This document shows, piece by piece, positions 23,878 to 33,170 of a stretch of DNA of 64,000 nt. The DNA is taken from contig NZ_JBBMFC010000004.1 in the NCBI RefSeq assembly GCF_040096225.1, forward strand, positions 1 through 64,000, read 5' to 3'. The notes below the pieces were generated by a model that worked only from the letters and a program-made list of their open reading frames with translations, did not search any database and was not told the DNA's origin. This DNA comes from Hominiventricola aquisgranensis. GTDB taxonomy: Bacteria; Bacillota; Clostridia; Lachnospirales; Lachnospiraceae. The position numbers were made by a program, and so were the translations under genes. Position 1 is the stretch's first letter. Every line of letters starts with the position of its first letter.

Positions 23878-25368
23878 ATGGACAATAATCAGAATCCGAA
23901 AGAATTTCATCTATACAGCGACATCAGGGAAAGAACCGGCGGTGAGATCTACATAGGTGTGGTAGGTCCGGTGCGGACAGGAAAATCTACATTTATCAAG
24001 CGGTTTATGGACTTAATGGTGCTTCCTAATATGGAAGACATCCATGAGCGGGAGCGGGCCACTGATGAACTGCCCCAGTCGGCGGCTGGCAAGACCATCA
24101 TGACTACGGAGCCTAAATTTGTGCCGAAAGAAGCGGTAGAGATCAAGGTGGCGGGGGAAATCTCTGTAAAGATCCGTCTGATCGACTGTGTGGGCTACAT
24201 GGTGGACGGTGCAGTGGGACATCTGGAGGGAGAGACCGAGCGGATGGTCAGAACACCCTGGTTTTCCGGCGAGATACCATTTACCAAAGCAGCGGAGCTG
24301 GGAACACATAAAGTGATCCACGATCACTCGACAATCGGAATCGTGGTGACCTGTGACGGAAGTTTTGGTGAGATTCCTGTGGAAAATTACGAGAAACCAG
24401 AAGAACGGACGGTAGAGGAATTAAAGCACCTTGGCAAACCCTTTGTGATCTTACTCAACACTACCCGGCCATACAGCGAGCAGGTTCGTAACCGGGCAGA
24501 AGATATGTATCATAAATACCAGATACCGGTTATTCCGGTTAATTGTGAGCAGCTGAAAAAGGAAGATGTAAATATGATCCTGGAGCAGGTGCTGCTGGAA
24601 TTTCCGTTGGTGGAGGTGGAGTATCGCATGCCCCGCTGGGTGGAGATGCTGCCTCTGTCTCACCCGGTGAAGCAGCAGGTGGTGGAAGCTGCCAGATCCA
24701 TGATGGAACAATTCCGGGTACTCAGGGATGTAGGAACCGTTCATGCTTGTGTTGAAGAGACCTGCATCAGCAAGGTGAAGCTTGATCAGGTGGCTCTGAG
24801 CAAAGGCTGTGCCCGGTATTCGGTGGAGATGGAGGAGAGCTGCTATTATCAGATGCTCAGTGAGATGACCGGTATGGAACTTAAGGATGAATATGATCTC
24901 ATGGAGCAGCTTCGGGATCTGTCCCAGATGCAGAAAAAATATGGAACAGTCATGAAAGCTATGGATATGGTGCGCCAGAAAGGCTATGGTATGGTGCTGC
25001 CGGAGAAGGAGGAAATCCATATGGAAGATCCGGTTCTTATCCATCAGAGTGGAAAATTTGGTGTGAAATTAAAGGCAGAATCTCCGTCTGTCCATATGAT
25101 CCGGGCAAATATTGAGACAGAGATCGCACCGATCGTAGGCAGTGAGGAACAGGCCAGAGATCTGATTCAGTATATTCAGGATGGAAAGAGACAGGAAGAA
25201 GGTATCTGGCAGATCAATATTTTCGGAAAGACCATCGAAGAGCTGGTGGAAGATGGCATCCGCAGCAAGCTTTACCAGATTGGAGAAGAGAGCCAGGTAA
25301 AGCTTCAGGAGACCATGCAGAAGATCGTCAACGATTCCAATGGTGGACTGGTGTGCATTATTATATAG
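23878..25368 (+). CDS. spoIVA: Stage IV sporulation protein A
   Basis: The 496-residue spore-coat morphogenetic ATPase. SpoIVA polymerises on the forespore surface as the base layer of the coat and is made in the mother cell. The P-loop GPVRTGKS at 30-37 follows the conserved YSDIRERTGGEIYIG start, then come ELPQSAAGKTIMTTEPKF and DCVGYMVDGAVGH (Walker B region), and the short hydrophobic C-terminus VCIII. Length equals the Bacillus protein. It marks the organism as a spore former. The start ATG 23878 has its ribosome binding site in a terminator stem. Confidence 0.97.
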   Translation: MDNNQNPKEFHLYSDIRERTGGEIYIGVVGPVRTGKSTFIKRFMDLMVLPNMEDIHERERATDELPQSAAGKTIMTTEPKFVPKEAVEIKVAGEISVKIRLIDCVGYMVDGAVGHLEGETERMVRTPWFSGEIPFTKAAELGTHKVIHDHSTIGIVVTCDGSFGEIPVENYEKPEERTVEELKHLGKPFVILLNTTRPYSEQVRNRAEDMYHKYQIPVIPVNCEQLKKEDVNMILEQVLLEFPLVEVEYRMPRWVEMLPLSHPVKQQVVEAARSMMEQFRVLRDVGTVHACVEETCISKVKLDQVALSKGCARYSVEMEESCYYQMLSEMTGMELKDEYDLMEQLRDLSQMQKKYGTVMKAMDMVRQKGYGMVLPEKEEIHMEDPVLIHQSGKFGVKLKAESPSVHMIRANIETEIAPIVGSEEQARDLIQYIQDGKRQEEGIWQINIFGKTIEELVEDGIRSKLYQIGEESQVKLQETMQKIVNDSNGGLVCIII

Positions 25369-25449
25369 GAAATATTCGGATGAGGCTTTCATTTTGATAG
25401 AGGGATATGCTATACTCTTGAACAGCATCAATGACAAGAGGGAAAAGAA

Positions 25450-26145
25450 ATGAAAGTAACATATATATATCATAGCAGTTTTGCGGTGGAACTGGAAAAA
25501 AGTATGCTGATCTTTGATTATTATGGAAAAGGGGACCTGCCGGAACGTCCTGCGGGAAAGCAGGTCTATTTTCTGAACAGTCATAGTCATCCGGATCATT
25601 TTTCGAAGACGATCTTCAATCTGCGGGAGCAGTTTGGTGGAGCGGAATACGTGCTGGCCAGAGAGATCCGCCTGAAGCCGGAGGAAAAGAAGGACTGGAT
25701 CTACAGTCTGAAGCCGGAGACAGATGTGGAGATCGGAAATCTTAAGATCAGAACCCTGAAGTCTACCGATCTTGGAGTCGCATTCATGGTGGAGACGGAA
25801 GGCAGACGGATCTATCATGCCGGAGATCTGAACTGGTGGCACTGGGAAGGGGAGGACAAGGCCTGGAACAACAATATGGCCGCCAACTATAAGCGGGAGA
25901 TCAAGGAACTGGACGGCTGTGGGATGGATGTGGCATTTGTGCCACTGGATGGCCGTCTGGAGAATGCTTATTACTGGGGCATGAAATACTTTCTTGAGCA
26001 TGTGCCGGTAAAGGCGGTATTTCCCATGCATTGCTGGGATCATTATGAGATCTGCCAGAAAGTACAGGACGAGCCTTCTATGCAGGGACTCCTGGAACAT
26101 TTTCATCCCATTGAGTACAAAGGACAGGAGTGGACATTATGTTAG
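25450..26145 (+). CDS. Metallo-beta-lactamase-fold hydrolase
   Basis: A 231-residue enzyme with the metal-binding motif NSHSHPDHF near residue 45, an internal YHAGDLNWWHW and a late PMHCWDH His. These are the usual ligands of a di-metal MBL site. It belongs to the UlaG/YtkL-like branch of hydrolases; the substrate is unknown. ATG 25450 follows AGAGGGAAAAGAA. Its stop overlaps the RNase H start by seven bases, so the two are coupled. Confidence 0.85.
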   Translation: MKVTYIYHSSFAVELEKSMLIFDYYGKGDLPERPAGKQVYFLNSHSHPDHFSKTIFNLREQFGGAEYVLAREIRLKPEEKKDWIYSLKPETDVEIGNLKIRTLKSTDLGVAFMVETEGRRIYHAGDLNWWHWEGEDKAWNNNMAANYKREIKELDGCGMDVAFVPLDGRLENAYYWGMKYFLEHVPVKAVFPMHCWDHYEICQKVQDEPSMQGLLEHFHPIEYKGQEWTLC

Positions 26146-26615
26146 TTAAGATCTATACAGACGGAGCAGCAAGGGGAAATCCTGACGGACCGGGCGGCTA
26201 CGGAACTATTTTATCCTGTGTGGATGCTCAGGGACAGGAACATATCCGGGAATTCTCTCAGGGATATAAAAAGACCACCAATAACCGGATGGAGCTGATG
26301 GCTGTCATTGTAGGTTTGGAAGCATTGAACCGGCCCTGCCAGGTGGAACTCTACTCGGATTCCAAATATGTGGTGGATGCGTTTAACCAGCATTGGATCG
26401 ATTCCTGGGTGAAGAAAAACTGGATCAACAGTCAGAAAAAGCCAGTGAAGAATCCGGATCTGTGGAAACGGCTTCTGAAGGCGAAGGAACCCCATCAGGT
26501 AAAGTTTATCTGGGTTAAGGGCCATGATGGTCATCCTCAGAATGAACGGTGTGATGAACTTGCCACTACAGCTGCAGATGGGACGGATCTGATCGATGAT
26601 GTGGTTCTGACGTGA
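26139..26615 (+). CDS. rnhA: Ribonuclease HI
   Basis: A 158-residue type I RNase H that cuts the RNA strand of RNA-DNA hybrids, important at replication primers and R-loops. The acidic catalytic set is visible: Asp8 in YTDGAARGNPDG, Glu in NRMELMAV, Asp in YSDSKYVV, and a final Asp in the GHDGHPQNERCDELA block that also supplies the His. I start at ATG 26139, within the end of the preceding hydrolase gene. Confidence 0.95.
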   Translation: MLVKIYTDGAARGNPDGPGGYGTILSCVDAQGQEHIREFSQGYKKTTNNRMELMAVIVGLEALNRPCQVELYSDSKYVVDAFNQHWIDSWVKKNWINSQKKPVKNPDLWKRLLKAKEPHQVKFIWVKGHDGHPQNERCDELATTAADGTDLIDDVVLT

Positions 26616-26653
26616 TATTTTTCTAAAACTGACAGAAATATATGAGAAATCAG

Positions 26654-26682
26654 TTGCGATAGCTGAAATCGTGTGCTAAGAT
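26654..26682 (+). promoter_or_regulatory. Sigma-A promoter of alaS
   Basis: TTGCGA 26654-26659 and TAAGAT 26677-26682 with 17-base spacing, 50 bases before the alaS start. The short leader leaves no room for a T-box. Confidence 0.55.
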
Positions 26683-26731
26683 AAAATTTACATGAGCCGC
26701 TGAAAGTGCGGTTTGACAGGAGGAAAAGAAA

Positions 26732-29371
26732 GTGAAAGAATACGGCGTTAATGAGCTCAGAAGAATGTTTCTTGATTTCTTCGAGAGCAAGGGCCATCTG
26801 AAAATGAAGAGTTTTTCGCTCGTTCCGCATAATGACAAGAGTCTTCTGCTGATCAACTCAGGTATGGCACCTTTGAAACCATACTTTACAGGAGCTGAGA
26901 TCCCACCGAGAAGAAGGGTGACGACCTGCCAGAAATGTATCCGTACCGGCGATATCGAGAATGTAGGTAAGACCGCACGTCACGGTACTTTTTTCGAGAT
27001 GCTGGGTAATTTCTCTTTTGGAGATTATTTCAAGGATGAAGCGATCCACTGGTCCTGGGAATTCCTGACCGAAGTGATCGGACTGGATCCGAACAGACTG
27101 TATCCGTCTGTATATCTGGAGGATGATGAGGCATTCAATATCTGGAATAAAGAGATCGGTATCCCTGCAGACAGAATTTTTAAATTTGGTAAAGAGGATA
27201 ACTTCTGGGAGCATGGTGCTGGTCCGTGCGGTCCCTGCTCTGAGATTTACTATGATCGTGGAGAAAAATATGGCTGCGGAAAACCAGGCTGTACAGTAGG
27301 CTGTGACTGTGACCGTTATATGGAGATCTGGAACAACGTATTTACCCAGTTCGATAATGATGGAAATAACAACTACACAGAGCTGACCCAGAAGAATATC
27401 GATACTGGTATGGGTCTGGAGCGTCTGGCTTCTGTTGTACAGGATGTAGATTCTATTTTTGATGTAGATACTGTAAGAGCACTGAGAGACAAAGTCTGTG
27501 AGATGGCTCACTGCAAGTATCATGAGAGCGATGAGAAGGACGTATCTATCCGTCTGATCACAGACCATATCCGTTCCGCAACCTTCATGATCTCTGATGG
27601 TATTATGCCTACCAATGAGGGACGCGGTTATGTTCTCCGTCGTCTGATCCGTCGTGCCGCACGTCACGGACGTCTTCTTGGAATTGAAGGAAAATTCCTT
27701 GCAAAACTGTCTGAGACTGTGATTGAAGGCTCCAAGGATGGATATCCGGAGCTGGAAGAGAAGAGAGATTTTATCGTAAAAGTTCTCAGCCAGGAAGAGG
27801 ACAAGTTCAACAAGACCATTGACCAGGGACTCGGCATCCTTGCACAGATGGAAGAAGATATGAAAGCAGCAGGAACACAGACACTGTCTGGAGCAGATGC
27901 GTTCAAGCTGTATGATACCTATGGATTCCCGATGGATCTTACCAAAGAGATCCTGGAAGAAAAGGGATATGGTATTGATGAAGATGGATTCAAGGCATGC
28001 ATGGAAGAGCAGCGTACCAAGGCACGTACTGCCCGTGAGGTGACCAACTATATGGGTGCAGATGCAACCGTATATGATGAGATCGATGCAGCAGTGACCT
28101 CTGAGTTTGTAGGATATGATCATCTGACAGATCAGTCCAAAGTAACCGTACTGACCACAGATACAGATATTGTGGAAGCTTTGACCGATGGACAGATGGG
28201 AACCATCTTCGTAGAGAAGACTCCATTCTATGCAACCATGGGTGGACAGGAAGGCGACAAGGGTGAAATCACACTTGGCGATGCGGTATTCCAGGTAGAA
28301 GATACGATCAAACTGCTGGGCGGCAAGATCGGACATGTTGGTCGTATGACCAAGGGCATGATCAAGACAGGTGATGTAGTAACATTAAGTGTTTATGCCG
28401 CAGATCGTGCAGATACCTGTAAGAACCACAGTGCGACTCATCTGCTTCAGAAAGCATTGAAGACTGTTCTGGGAAGTCATGTAGAGCAGAAGGGTTCTCT
28501 GGTAACTCCGGACAGACTTCGTTTTGACTTTGCTCATTTCCAGCCGATGACTGCTGAGGAAATCGCAGAGGTCGAGGCTCTGGTAAATAAAGAGATCCGT
28601 GCAGCACTTCCGGTGACTACCGATGTGATGAACATTGAGGAGGCAAAGAAGAGCGGTGCCATGGCATTGTTTGACGAGAAATATTCTGAGAACGTTCGCG
28701 TGGTATCTATGGGTGATTTCTCCAAGGAGCTGTGTGGTGGTACTCATGTAGCCAACACCAGTGAGATCCTGGCATTCAAGATTCTGTCTGAGTCTGGTAT
28801 TGCAGCAGGTGTGCGTCGTATTGAGGCACTGACCGGTGATGCAGTATTTGCATATTATAAAGAGCAGGAAGCACAGCTTGCCAATGTTGCAAAACTTCTG
28901 AAAACTAAACCAGAAGCTGTCAGCGAAAAGATTGAGCATCTGTATGCAGAGATCAAAGCACTTCAGAGTGAGAATGAGGCACTGAAGAGCAAAGCTGCCA
29001 AAGATGCACTTGGTGATGTTATGAACCAGGTACAGGAGATCAACGGCGTGAAGCTGCTGGCTGCAAGAGTTGATGATGTTGACATGAACGGCTTGAGAGA
29101 TCTGGGAGACCAGCTCAAAGAGAAACTTGGCGATGGTGTGGTAGTTCTTGCATCTGTCAAAGACGGCAAAGTAAGCCTGATGGCAACTGCAACCGATGAG
29201 GCACAGAAGAAAGGTGCTCATGCAGGTAACCTGATCAAAGCAATCGCAGCGATCGTAGGCGGCGGTGGCGGCGGACGCCCGGGTATGGCACAGGCAGGCG
29301 GAAAGAATCCGGCAGCCGTGGATGATGCCATCAAAGAGGCAGCCAAAGTGGTTGAAAGCCAGATTAAATAA
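26732..29371 (+). CDS. alaS: Alanyl-tRNA synthetase
   Basis: A full-length 879-residue enzyme charging tRNA-Ala. The N-terminal class II catalytic domain carries FLDFFESKGHLKMKSFSLVP and the RTGDIENVG and RHGTFFEMLGNFSFGDYF blocks. The editing domain has HSATH and CGGTH zinc/active-site motifs. A coiled coil (residues 735-770) and a Gly-rich C-Ala domain with GGGGGGRPGMAQAGG follow. Start is GTG 26732 after ACAGGAGGAAAAGAAA. A weak initiator and its own promoter suggest stand-alone control. Confidence 0.97.
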   Translation: MKEYGVNELRRMFLDFFESKGHLKMKSFSLVPHNDKSLLLINSGMAPLKPYFTGAEIPPRRRVTTCQKCIRTGDIENVGKTARHGTFFEMLGNFSFGDYFKDEAIHWSWEFLTEVIGLDPNRLYPSVYLEDDEAFNIWNKEIGIPADRIFKFGKEDNFWEHGAGPCGPCSEIYYDRGEKYGCGKPGCTVGCDCDRYMEIWNNVFTQFDNDGNNNYTELTQKNIDTGMGLERLASVVQDVDSIFDVDTVRALRDKVCEMAHCKYHESDEKDVSIRLITDHIRSATFMISDGIMPTNEGRGYVLRRLIRRAARHGRLLGIEGKFLAKLSETVIEGSKDGYPELEEKRDFIVKVLSQEEDKFNKTIDQGLGILAQMEEDMKAAGTQTLSGADAFKLYDTYGFPMDLTKEILEEKGYGIDEDGFKACMEEQRTKARTAREVTNYMGADATVYDEIDAAVTSEFVGYDHLTDQSKVTVLTTDTDIVEALTDGQMGTIFVEKTPFYATMGGQEGDKGEITLGDAVFQVEDTIKLLGGKIGHVGRMTKGMIKTGDVVTLSVYAADRADTCKNHSATHLLQKALKTVLGSHVEQKGSLVTPDRLRFDFAHFQPMTAEEIAEVEALVNKEIRAALPVTTDVMNIEEAKKSGAMALFDEKYSENVRVVSMGDFSKELCGGTHVANTSEILAFKILSESGIAAGVRRIEALTGDAVFAYYKEQEAQLANVAKLLKTKPEAVSEKIEHLYAEIKALQSENEALKSKAAKDALGDVMNQVQEINGVKLLAARVDDVDMNGLRDLGDQLKEKLGDGVVVLASVKDGKVSLMATATDEAQKKGAHAGNLIKAIAAIVGGGGGGRPGMAQAGGKNPAAVDDAIKEAAKVVESQIK

Positions 29372-29398
29372 AAAAATGAAAAAAAGGCGAAAAAACTG

Positions 29399-29427
29399 TT
29401 GACAAAAACGGTTTAAGCTCATATAAT
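29399..29427 (+). promoter_or_regulatory. Strong sigma-A promoter of rpsU
   Basis: Perfect TTGACA at 29399-29404 and perfect TATAAT at 29422-29427, 17 bases apart. This is the best promoter match in the window, as expected for a ribosomal protein. Confidence 0.9.
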
Positions 29428-29503
29428 TTTAGCAGTGCAATAAAATACCCATACAGTTGTATTCTGCACAATACACAACTGGAGGGAGGTTAGGTGTGAT
29501 ACT

Positions 29504-29680
29504 ATGTCAAACGTGATCGTTAAAGAGAACGAGACTTTGGATAGCGCATTGCGTCGTTTCAAAAGAAACTGTGCGAAAGCTGGAATCCAGCAGGAGATTC
29601 GTAAAAGAGAGCATTACGAGAAGCCGAGCGTAAAGCGTAAGAAAAAATCCGAAGCAGCTAGAAAGCGTAAATATAATTAA
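29504..29680 (+). CDS. rpsU: 30S ribosomal protein S21
   Basis: A 58-residue basic protein starting MSNVIVKENETLDSALRRFK and ending in the Lys/Arg-rich tail RKKKSEAARKRKYN, which is the S21 signature. S21 sits near the platform of the small subunit and affects initiation. GGAGGGAGG lies upstream of ATG 29504. It has its own strong promoter and terminator. Confidence 0.97.
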   Translation: MSNVIVKENETLDSALRRFKRNCAKAGIQQEIRKREHYEKPSVKRKKKSEAARKRKYN

Positions 29681-29693
29681 GGATTGTGCGGTG

Positions 29694-29729
29694 ATGCCTT
29701 GACTGTAATGGTCAAGGCATTTCTTTTTC
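29694..29729 (+). terminator. rpsU terminator
   Basis: ATGCCTTGAC (29694-29703) pairs perfectly with GTCAAGGCAT (29711-29720) around seven bases, followed by TTTCTTTTT. Confidence 0.92.
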
Positions 29730-29758
29730 CAACACAAAATGAAAAAACGGGGTAATGC

Positions 29759-30244
29759 ATGAGCAATATAATAGCGGATATTTTAAGCAATCGGATCCTG
29801 GTCTGCGGTGTTCTAGGATGGGCAGTTGCTCAGATTTTGAAGACCTTGATCTATGCCATGCTTAATAATGAGTTCCGGTTGGAGCGGATGTTTGGAGACG
29901 GGGGGATGCCCAGTGCCCATTCGGCAACGGTCAGTTCCATGGCAACGGCTGCAGCGATTGTCTATGGATTCGGATCTTTTGAATTTGCCATTTCAGCCAT
30001 GCTGGCGATCATCGTCATGCATGATGCTATGGGGGTTCGGATGGAGACTGGAAAGCAGGGAAAAGTCCTCAATGAGATGATTGACTTTCTGCGGACAGAA
30101 GGATTTGTGGAAGCATTTAAGAAAAATGACAAAATGTATGAATTCTGGGAGGCAAGCCTGAAGGAATTTGTGGGACACACACCGATCCAGGTGGCAGCAG
30201 GCTGTATCCTGGGAATCGTGCTTGCATGTGTGCTTCTGCTGTAA
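29759..30244 (+). CDS. Divergent PAP2-family membrane protein (YuiD/DUF212)
   Basis: A 161-residue membrane protein of the acid phosphatase/vanadium-dependent haloperoxidase-related group. It has the family motif GDGGMPSAHSA near residue 46, the counterpart of the PAP2 SGH box, and helices near 10-30, 57-85 and the C-terminus. It probably acts on an undecaprenyl or other lipid phosphate at the membrane, though activity is not established for this branch. Start ATG 29759 has a weak ribosome binding site (GGGG). Confidence 0.85.
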   Translation: MSNIIADILSNRILVCGVLGWAVAQILKTLIYAMLNNEFRLERMFGDGGMPSAHSATVSSMATAAAIVYGFGSFEFAISAMLAIIVMHDAMGVRMETGKQGKVLNEMIDFLRTEGFVEAFKKNDKMYEFWEASLKEFVGHTPIQVAAGCILGIVLACVLLL

Positions 30245-30258
30245 TAGGAAGATCAGAT

Positions 30259-30298
30259 AAGGATTGTAGCGGCAACTGGCTGCGACAGTCCTTTTTCT
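30259..30298 (+). terminator. Terminator after the PAP2-related gene
   Basis: AAGGATTGTAGC pairs imperfectly with GCTGCGACAGTCCTT around GGCAACTG, followed by TTTTTC. Confidence 0.75.
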
Positions 30299-30365
30299 AT
30301 GGCTTTTATGCATATTTTTTCAAAATACAACTACACATATAACAAAGGGACGTTGAGGTGATATT

Positions 30366-31526
30366 CTGAAGGTTCTGAAAAAGTTTATTGTGTATATGAT
30401 GGTGATCAGTCTGCTGTTCCCGATGAATGTACAGGCGGATCAGGTGGTTGCAGATGTGGCGGCACCGCATGCCATTCTCATGGAAGTATCCACGGGAACA
30501 GTGCTCATGGAAAAGGCGGCAGACGAGAAGGTGCATCCGGCCAGTGTGACTAAGATTATGACCATGCTTCTTATTATGGAGGCGCTGGAACAAGGAAAAA
30601 TCGCGCTGAATGATACAGTGACGGTGTCAGAGTATGCAGCATCCATGGGTGGATCGCAGGTCTATCTGGAGCCTTATGAGACCCAGACTGTGGAAACATT
30701 GCTCAAATGTGTGGCAGTTGCCAGTGCGAATGATGCTGCGGTAGCTCTTGCGGAACATATCAGCGGCAGTGAAGGTGATTTTGTAAAGAAGATGAATCAA
30801 AAGGCAGCAGAACTTGGCATGAAGAATACCCATTTTGTCAACTGCTGTGGACTGGATGATGATGCGCATCTGACGACAGCCAGAGATGTGGCGGTCATGT
30901 CCAGAGAAATCCTGAAAAATCATCCGCAGATCCATGAATACTGTACTATTTGGATGGAAAATATCGTACATACCACAGCAAGAGGTGATTTTGAATTCGG
31001 GCTTTCTAATACCAATAAGCTGATCAAACAGTATGAGTATGCGACGGGGCTCAAGACCGGTTATACCAGTGTGGCGGGATTCTGCGTCTCTGCCAGTGCA
31101 AAGAAAGACAATATTGAGCTGGTGGCAGTCATTATGGGAGGTGCAGACAGTAAGAGCCGGTTCCAGGATGCGATTACGCTGCTGAACAGTGGATTTGCCT
31201 GCTGCAGTCTTTACCAGGATACCGATCCGGTTCCTTTACCGGAATTACCGGTAAAAGGAGGCGTGGCGGATACAGTGACGCTGAAATATGCAGGAACATT
31301 TTCCTATGTCTTCACAGATGGAACCAATCTGAATCAGATCGAACGGACAATGGAATTAACGGAGGAGATACAGGCTCCGCTGGAAAAAGGATCTGAGGTG
31401 GGAAGGCTGGTCTACCGGATCGGGGGCACAGAGATCGGCAATACAAAGATCTTGACGGAACAGGCAGTGGAGCAGGCAGGATTTTCGGATCATCTGTTTC
31501 ATACGGTACACAGTTTTTTGTTATAA
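30366..31526 (+). CDS. D-alanyl-D-alanine carboxypeptidase (S11), DacF-like
   Basis: A secreted penicillin-binding-type enzyme trimming the terminal D-Ala of peptidoglycan stem peptides. The three active-site motifs are intact: SVTK (Ser60, Lys63), SAN in ASANDAAVALAEH, and KTG in GLKTGYTS. A C-terminal beta domain follows. The signal peptide is KVLKKF, a hydrophobic core and a cut near VQA-DQ. The strong GAGGTGAT at 30355-30362 is best spaced for CTG 30366, which also restores the basic n-region. GTG 30390 and ATG 30396 would lack it. The start is therefore unusual and should be treated as probable. Confidence 0.9.
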   Translation: MKVLKKFIVYMMVISLLFPMNVQADQVVADVAAPHAILMEVSTGTVLMEKAADEKVHPASVTKIMTMLLIMEALEQGKIALNDTVTVSEYAASMGGSQVYLEPYETQTVETLLKCVAVASANDAAVALAEHISGSEGDFVKKMNQKAAELGMKNTHFVNCCGLDDDAHLTTARDVAVMSREILKNHPQIHEYCTIWMENIVHTTARGDFEFGLSNTNKLIKQYEYATGLKTGYTSVAGFCVSASAKKDNIELVAVIMGGADSKSRFQDAITLLNSGFACCSLYQDTDPVPLPELPVKGGVADTVTLKYAGTFSYVFTDGTNLNQIERTMELTEEIQAPLEKGSEVGRLVYRIGGTEIGNTKILTEQAVEQAGFSDHLFHTVHSFLL

Positions 31527-31564
31527 ATACGGGATTTTCTTGCGGAACAGATAAAATCTGTGTT

Positions 31565-32401
31565 ATGATAACAGTTATGAAAACTGGAGCAAAAAGAAAA
31601 CTGGAAATAAAAACCTGGGAAATAAAGACGGATCGACTGAAAAGGACGGATGGATCTCTCAGAATCGTATTCCTGGCAGATCTCCATGACCGTTTGTGGG
31701 GAGAGGGACAGGAACAGCTTCTGGAGGCTATAGACAGTCTGAAGGCTGATCTGATACTGGGAGCCGGAGATATGCTGGTGGCAAAGGAGCATGCTGTGAA
31801 GATGGAGCATGCGCTTTTGCTGTTTGAAGAACTCACAAAGAGACAGATCCCGATTATTTTGAGCAATGGAAATCATGAATCACGGATGCGCCAGCAGCCT
31901 GAGAAATATGAACATCAGTACGAAGCGTATGCTGGACGGCTGACTTCCATGGGGGTTCGGATCCTGTCAGATGAGGCGTGTGAGCTTGTACATGGAAGCA
32001 GCAGCGTGAAGATCTATGGTTATGAGATGCCGCTGGAGTATTACCACAAGCTTCGGCAGCCTGTCTATAAAGGGGAAGACCTGGAGCAGAAGTTCGGACG
32101 ACCGGATGAGAAGCATTTTCATATTCTGATGGCGCACAATCCGGTGTATTTTGATACCTATGCAGCATGGGGGGCGGATCTGACGCTGGCAGGACACCTT
32201 CATGGAGGAATCATCCGCATTCCTGGGATTGGAGGCGTGATCACCCCGCAGGTGAAGCTGTTTCCTGAATATGACAGAGGTTTTTTTGAAAGAAACGGAA
32301 AATATATGGCAGTCAGTGCAGGATTGGGAGAGCATACAGTTCCCATTCGGATCTTCAATCCACCCCAGCTGATCCTGCTTACAATAGAAGGAGTTGCCTG
32401 A
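31565..32401 (+). CDS. Metallophosphoesterase
   Basis: A 278-residue calcineurin-like phosphoesterase with all metal motifs: DLHDR near residue 39, GAGDM, GNHES, AHNP and AGHLHGG. It resembles the YaeI/YkuE branch that acts on lipid or cyclic phosphodiesters. A basic N-terminus without a hydrophobic segment suggests a cytoplasmic or peripheral location. No ribosome binding site is clear before ATG 31565, and ATG 31577 is an alternative start. A TATGAT box overlapping 31565 hints at a leaderless message. scpA begins four bases after its stop. Confidence 0.87.
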   Translation: MITVMKTGAKRKLEIKTWEIKTDRLKRTDGSLRIVFLADLHDRLWGEGQEQLLEAIDSLKADLILGAGDMLVAKEHAVKMEHALLLFEELTKRQIPIILSNGNHESRMRQQPEKYEHQYEAYAGRLTSMGVRILSDEACELVHGSSSVKIYGYEMPLEYYHKLRQPVYKGEDLEQKFGRPDEKHFHILMAHNPVYFDTYAAWGADLTLAGHLHGGIIRIPGIGGVITPQVKLFPEYDRGFFERNGKYMAVSAGLGEHTVPIRIFNPPQLILLTIEGVA

Positions 32402-32404
32402 AGT

Positions 32405-33148
32405 ATGGCATTATCAGTAAAGATCGAGAGCTTTGAAGGACCGCTGGATCTTCTGCTTCATCTGATCGATGTAAATAAATTCAATATTTTTGATATTCCG
32501 ATCGTGGAGATCACAGCCCAGTACATGGAGTATCTGAAATCCATGGAGACGGAAGATCTGAACGTGATGAGTGAATTTCTTGTTATGGCGGCTACGCTTC
32601 TGGAGATCAAGGCTAAGATGCTGCTGCCGGCAGAAGTGGATGAAGAAGGCGAGGAGATTGATCCTCGTGAAGATCTGGTCCAGAAGCTGCTGGAATACAA
32701 GATGTACAAATATATGTCTTATGAATTGAAAGACCGCCTGTCTGTGTCTGGAAAAGTCCTTTATAAGGATCCTACGATTCCAGAGGAAGTGGCTAAATAT
32801 GAGCAACCGGTGGATCTGGAAGAACTGGTGGGAGATCTGACGCTGACCCGCCTCAATGCGATTTTTCAGTCGCTGATGCGCAGGCAGAATGACAAGATCG
32901 ACCCTATCCGAAGTAAATTCGGACAGATCGAACAGGAAGAAGTGAGTCTGGATGAGAAGATGATGGATCTTCGAACCTATGCACAGGAGCATGCGACATT
33001 CCGCTTTTCGGAGCTGATGCGGGAGCAGAAGGGCAAGATTCAGATGATCGTCACATTTCTGGCAGTGCTGGAACTGATGAAGACCGGTGAACTGACAGTG
33101 GTGCAGGAGCATTTGTTTGACGATATGCTGATCACATCACAATTATAG
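32405..33148 (+). CDS. scpA: Segregation and condensation protein A
   Basis: A 247-residue kleisin that bridges the SMC heads and helps chromosome segregation. It has the start VKIESFEGPLDLLLHLIDVNKFNIFDIPI, typical of ScpA, and the C-terminal winged-helix region FLAVLELMKTGEL. It is followed by scpB after 22 bases, the usual pair. The ribosome binding site GGAG lies in the end of the phosphoesterase gene, giving translational coupling. Confidence 0.96.
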   Translation: MALSVKIESFEGPLDLLLHLIDVNKFNIFDIPIVEITAQYMEYLKSMETEDLNVMSEFLVMAATLLEIKAKMLLPAEVDEEGEEIDPREDLVQKLLEYKMYKYMSYELKDRLSVSGKVLYKDPTIPEEVAKYEQPVDLEELVGDLTLTRLNAIFQSLMRRQNDKIDPIRSKFGQIEQEEVSLDEKMMDLRTYAQEHATFRFSELMREQKGKIQMIVTFLAVLELMKTGELTVVQEHLFDDMLITSQL

Positions 33149-33170
33149 ACAGGAGAGACGAGGTACAGGT

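Noticed and set aside
26858..29422. Minus-strand open frames of up to 492 codons opposite alaS
   Set aside because: They are shadows of a well-supported 879-residue synthetase; their composition is Cys/His/Ile-rich and they lack start signals.
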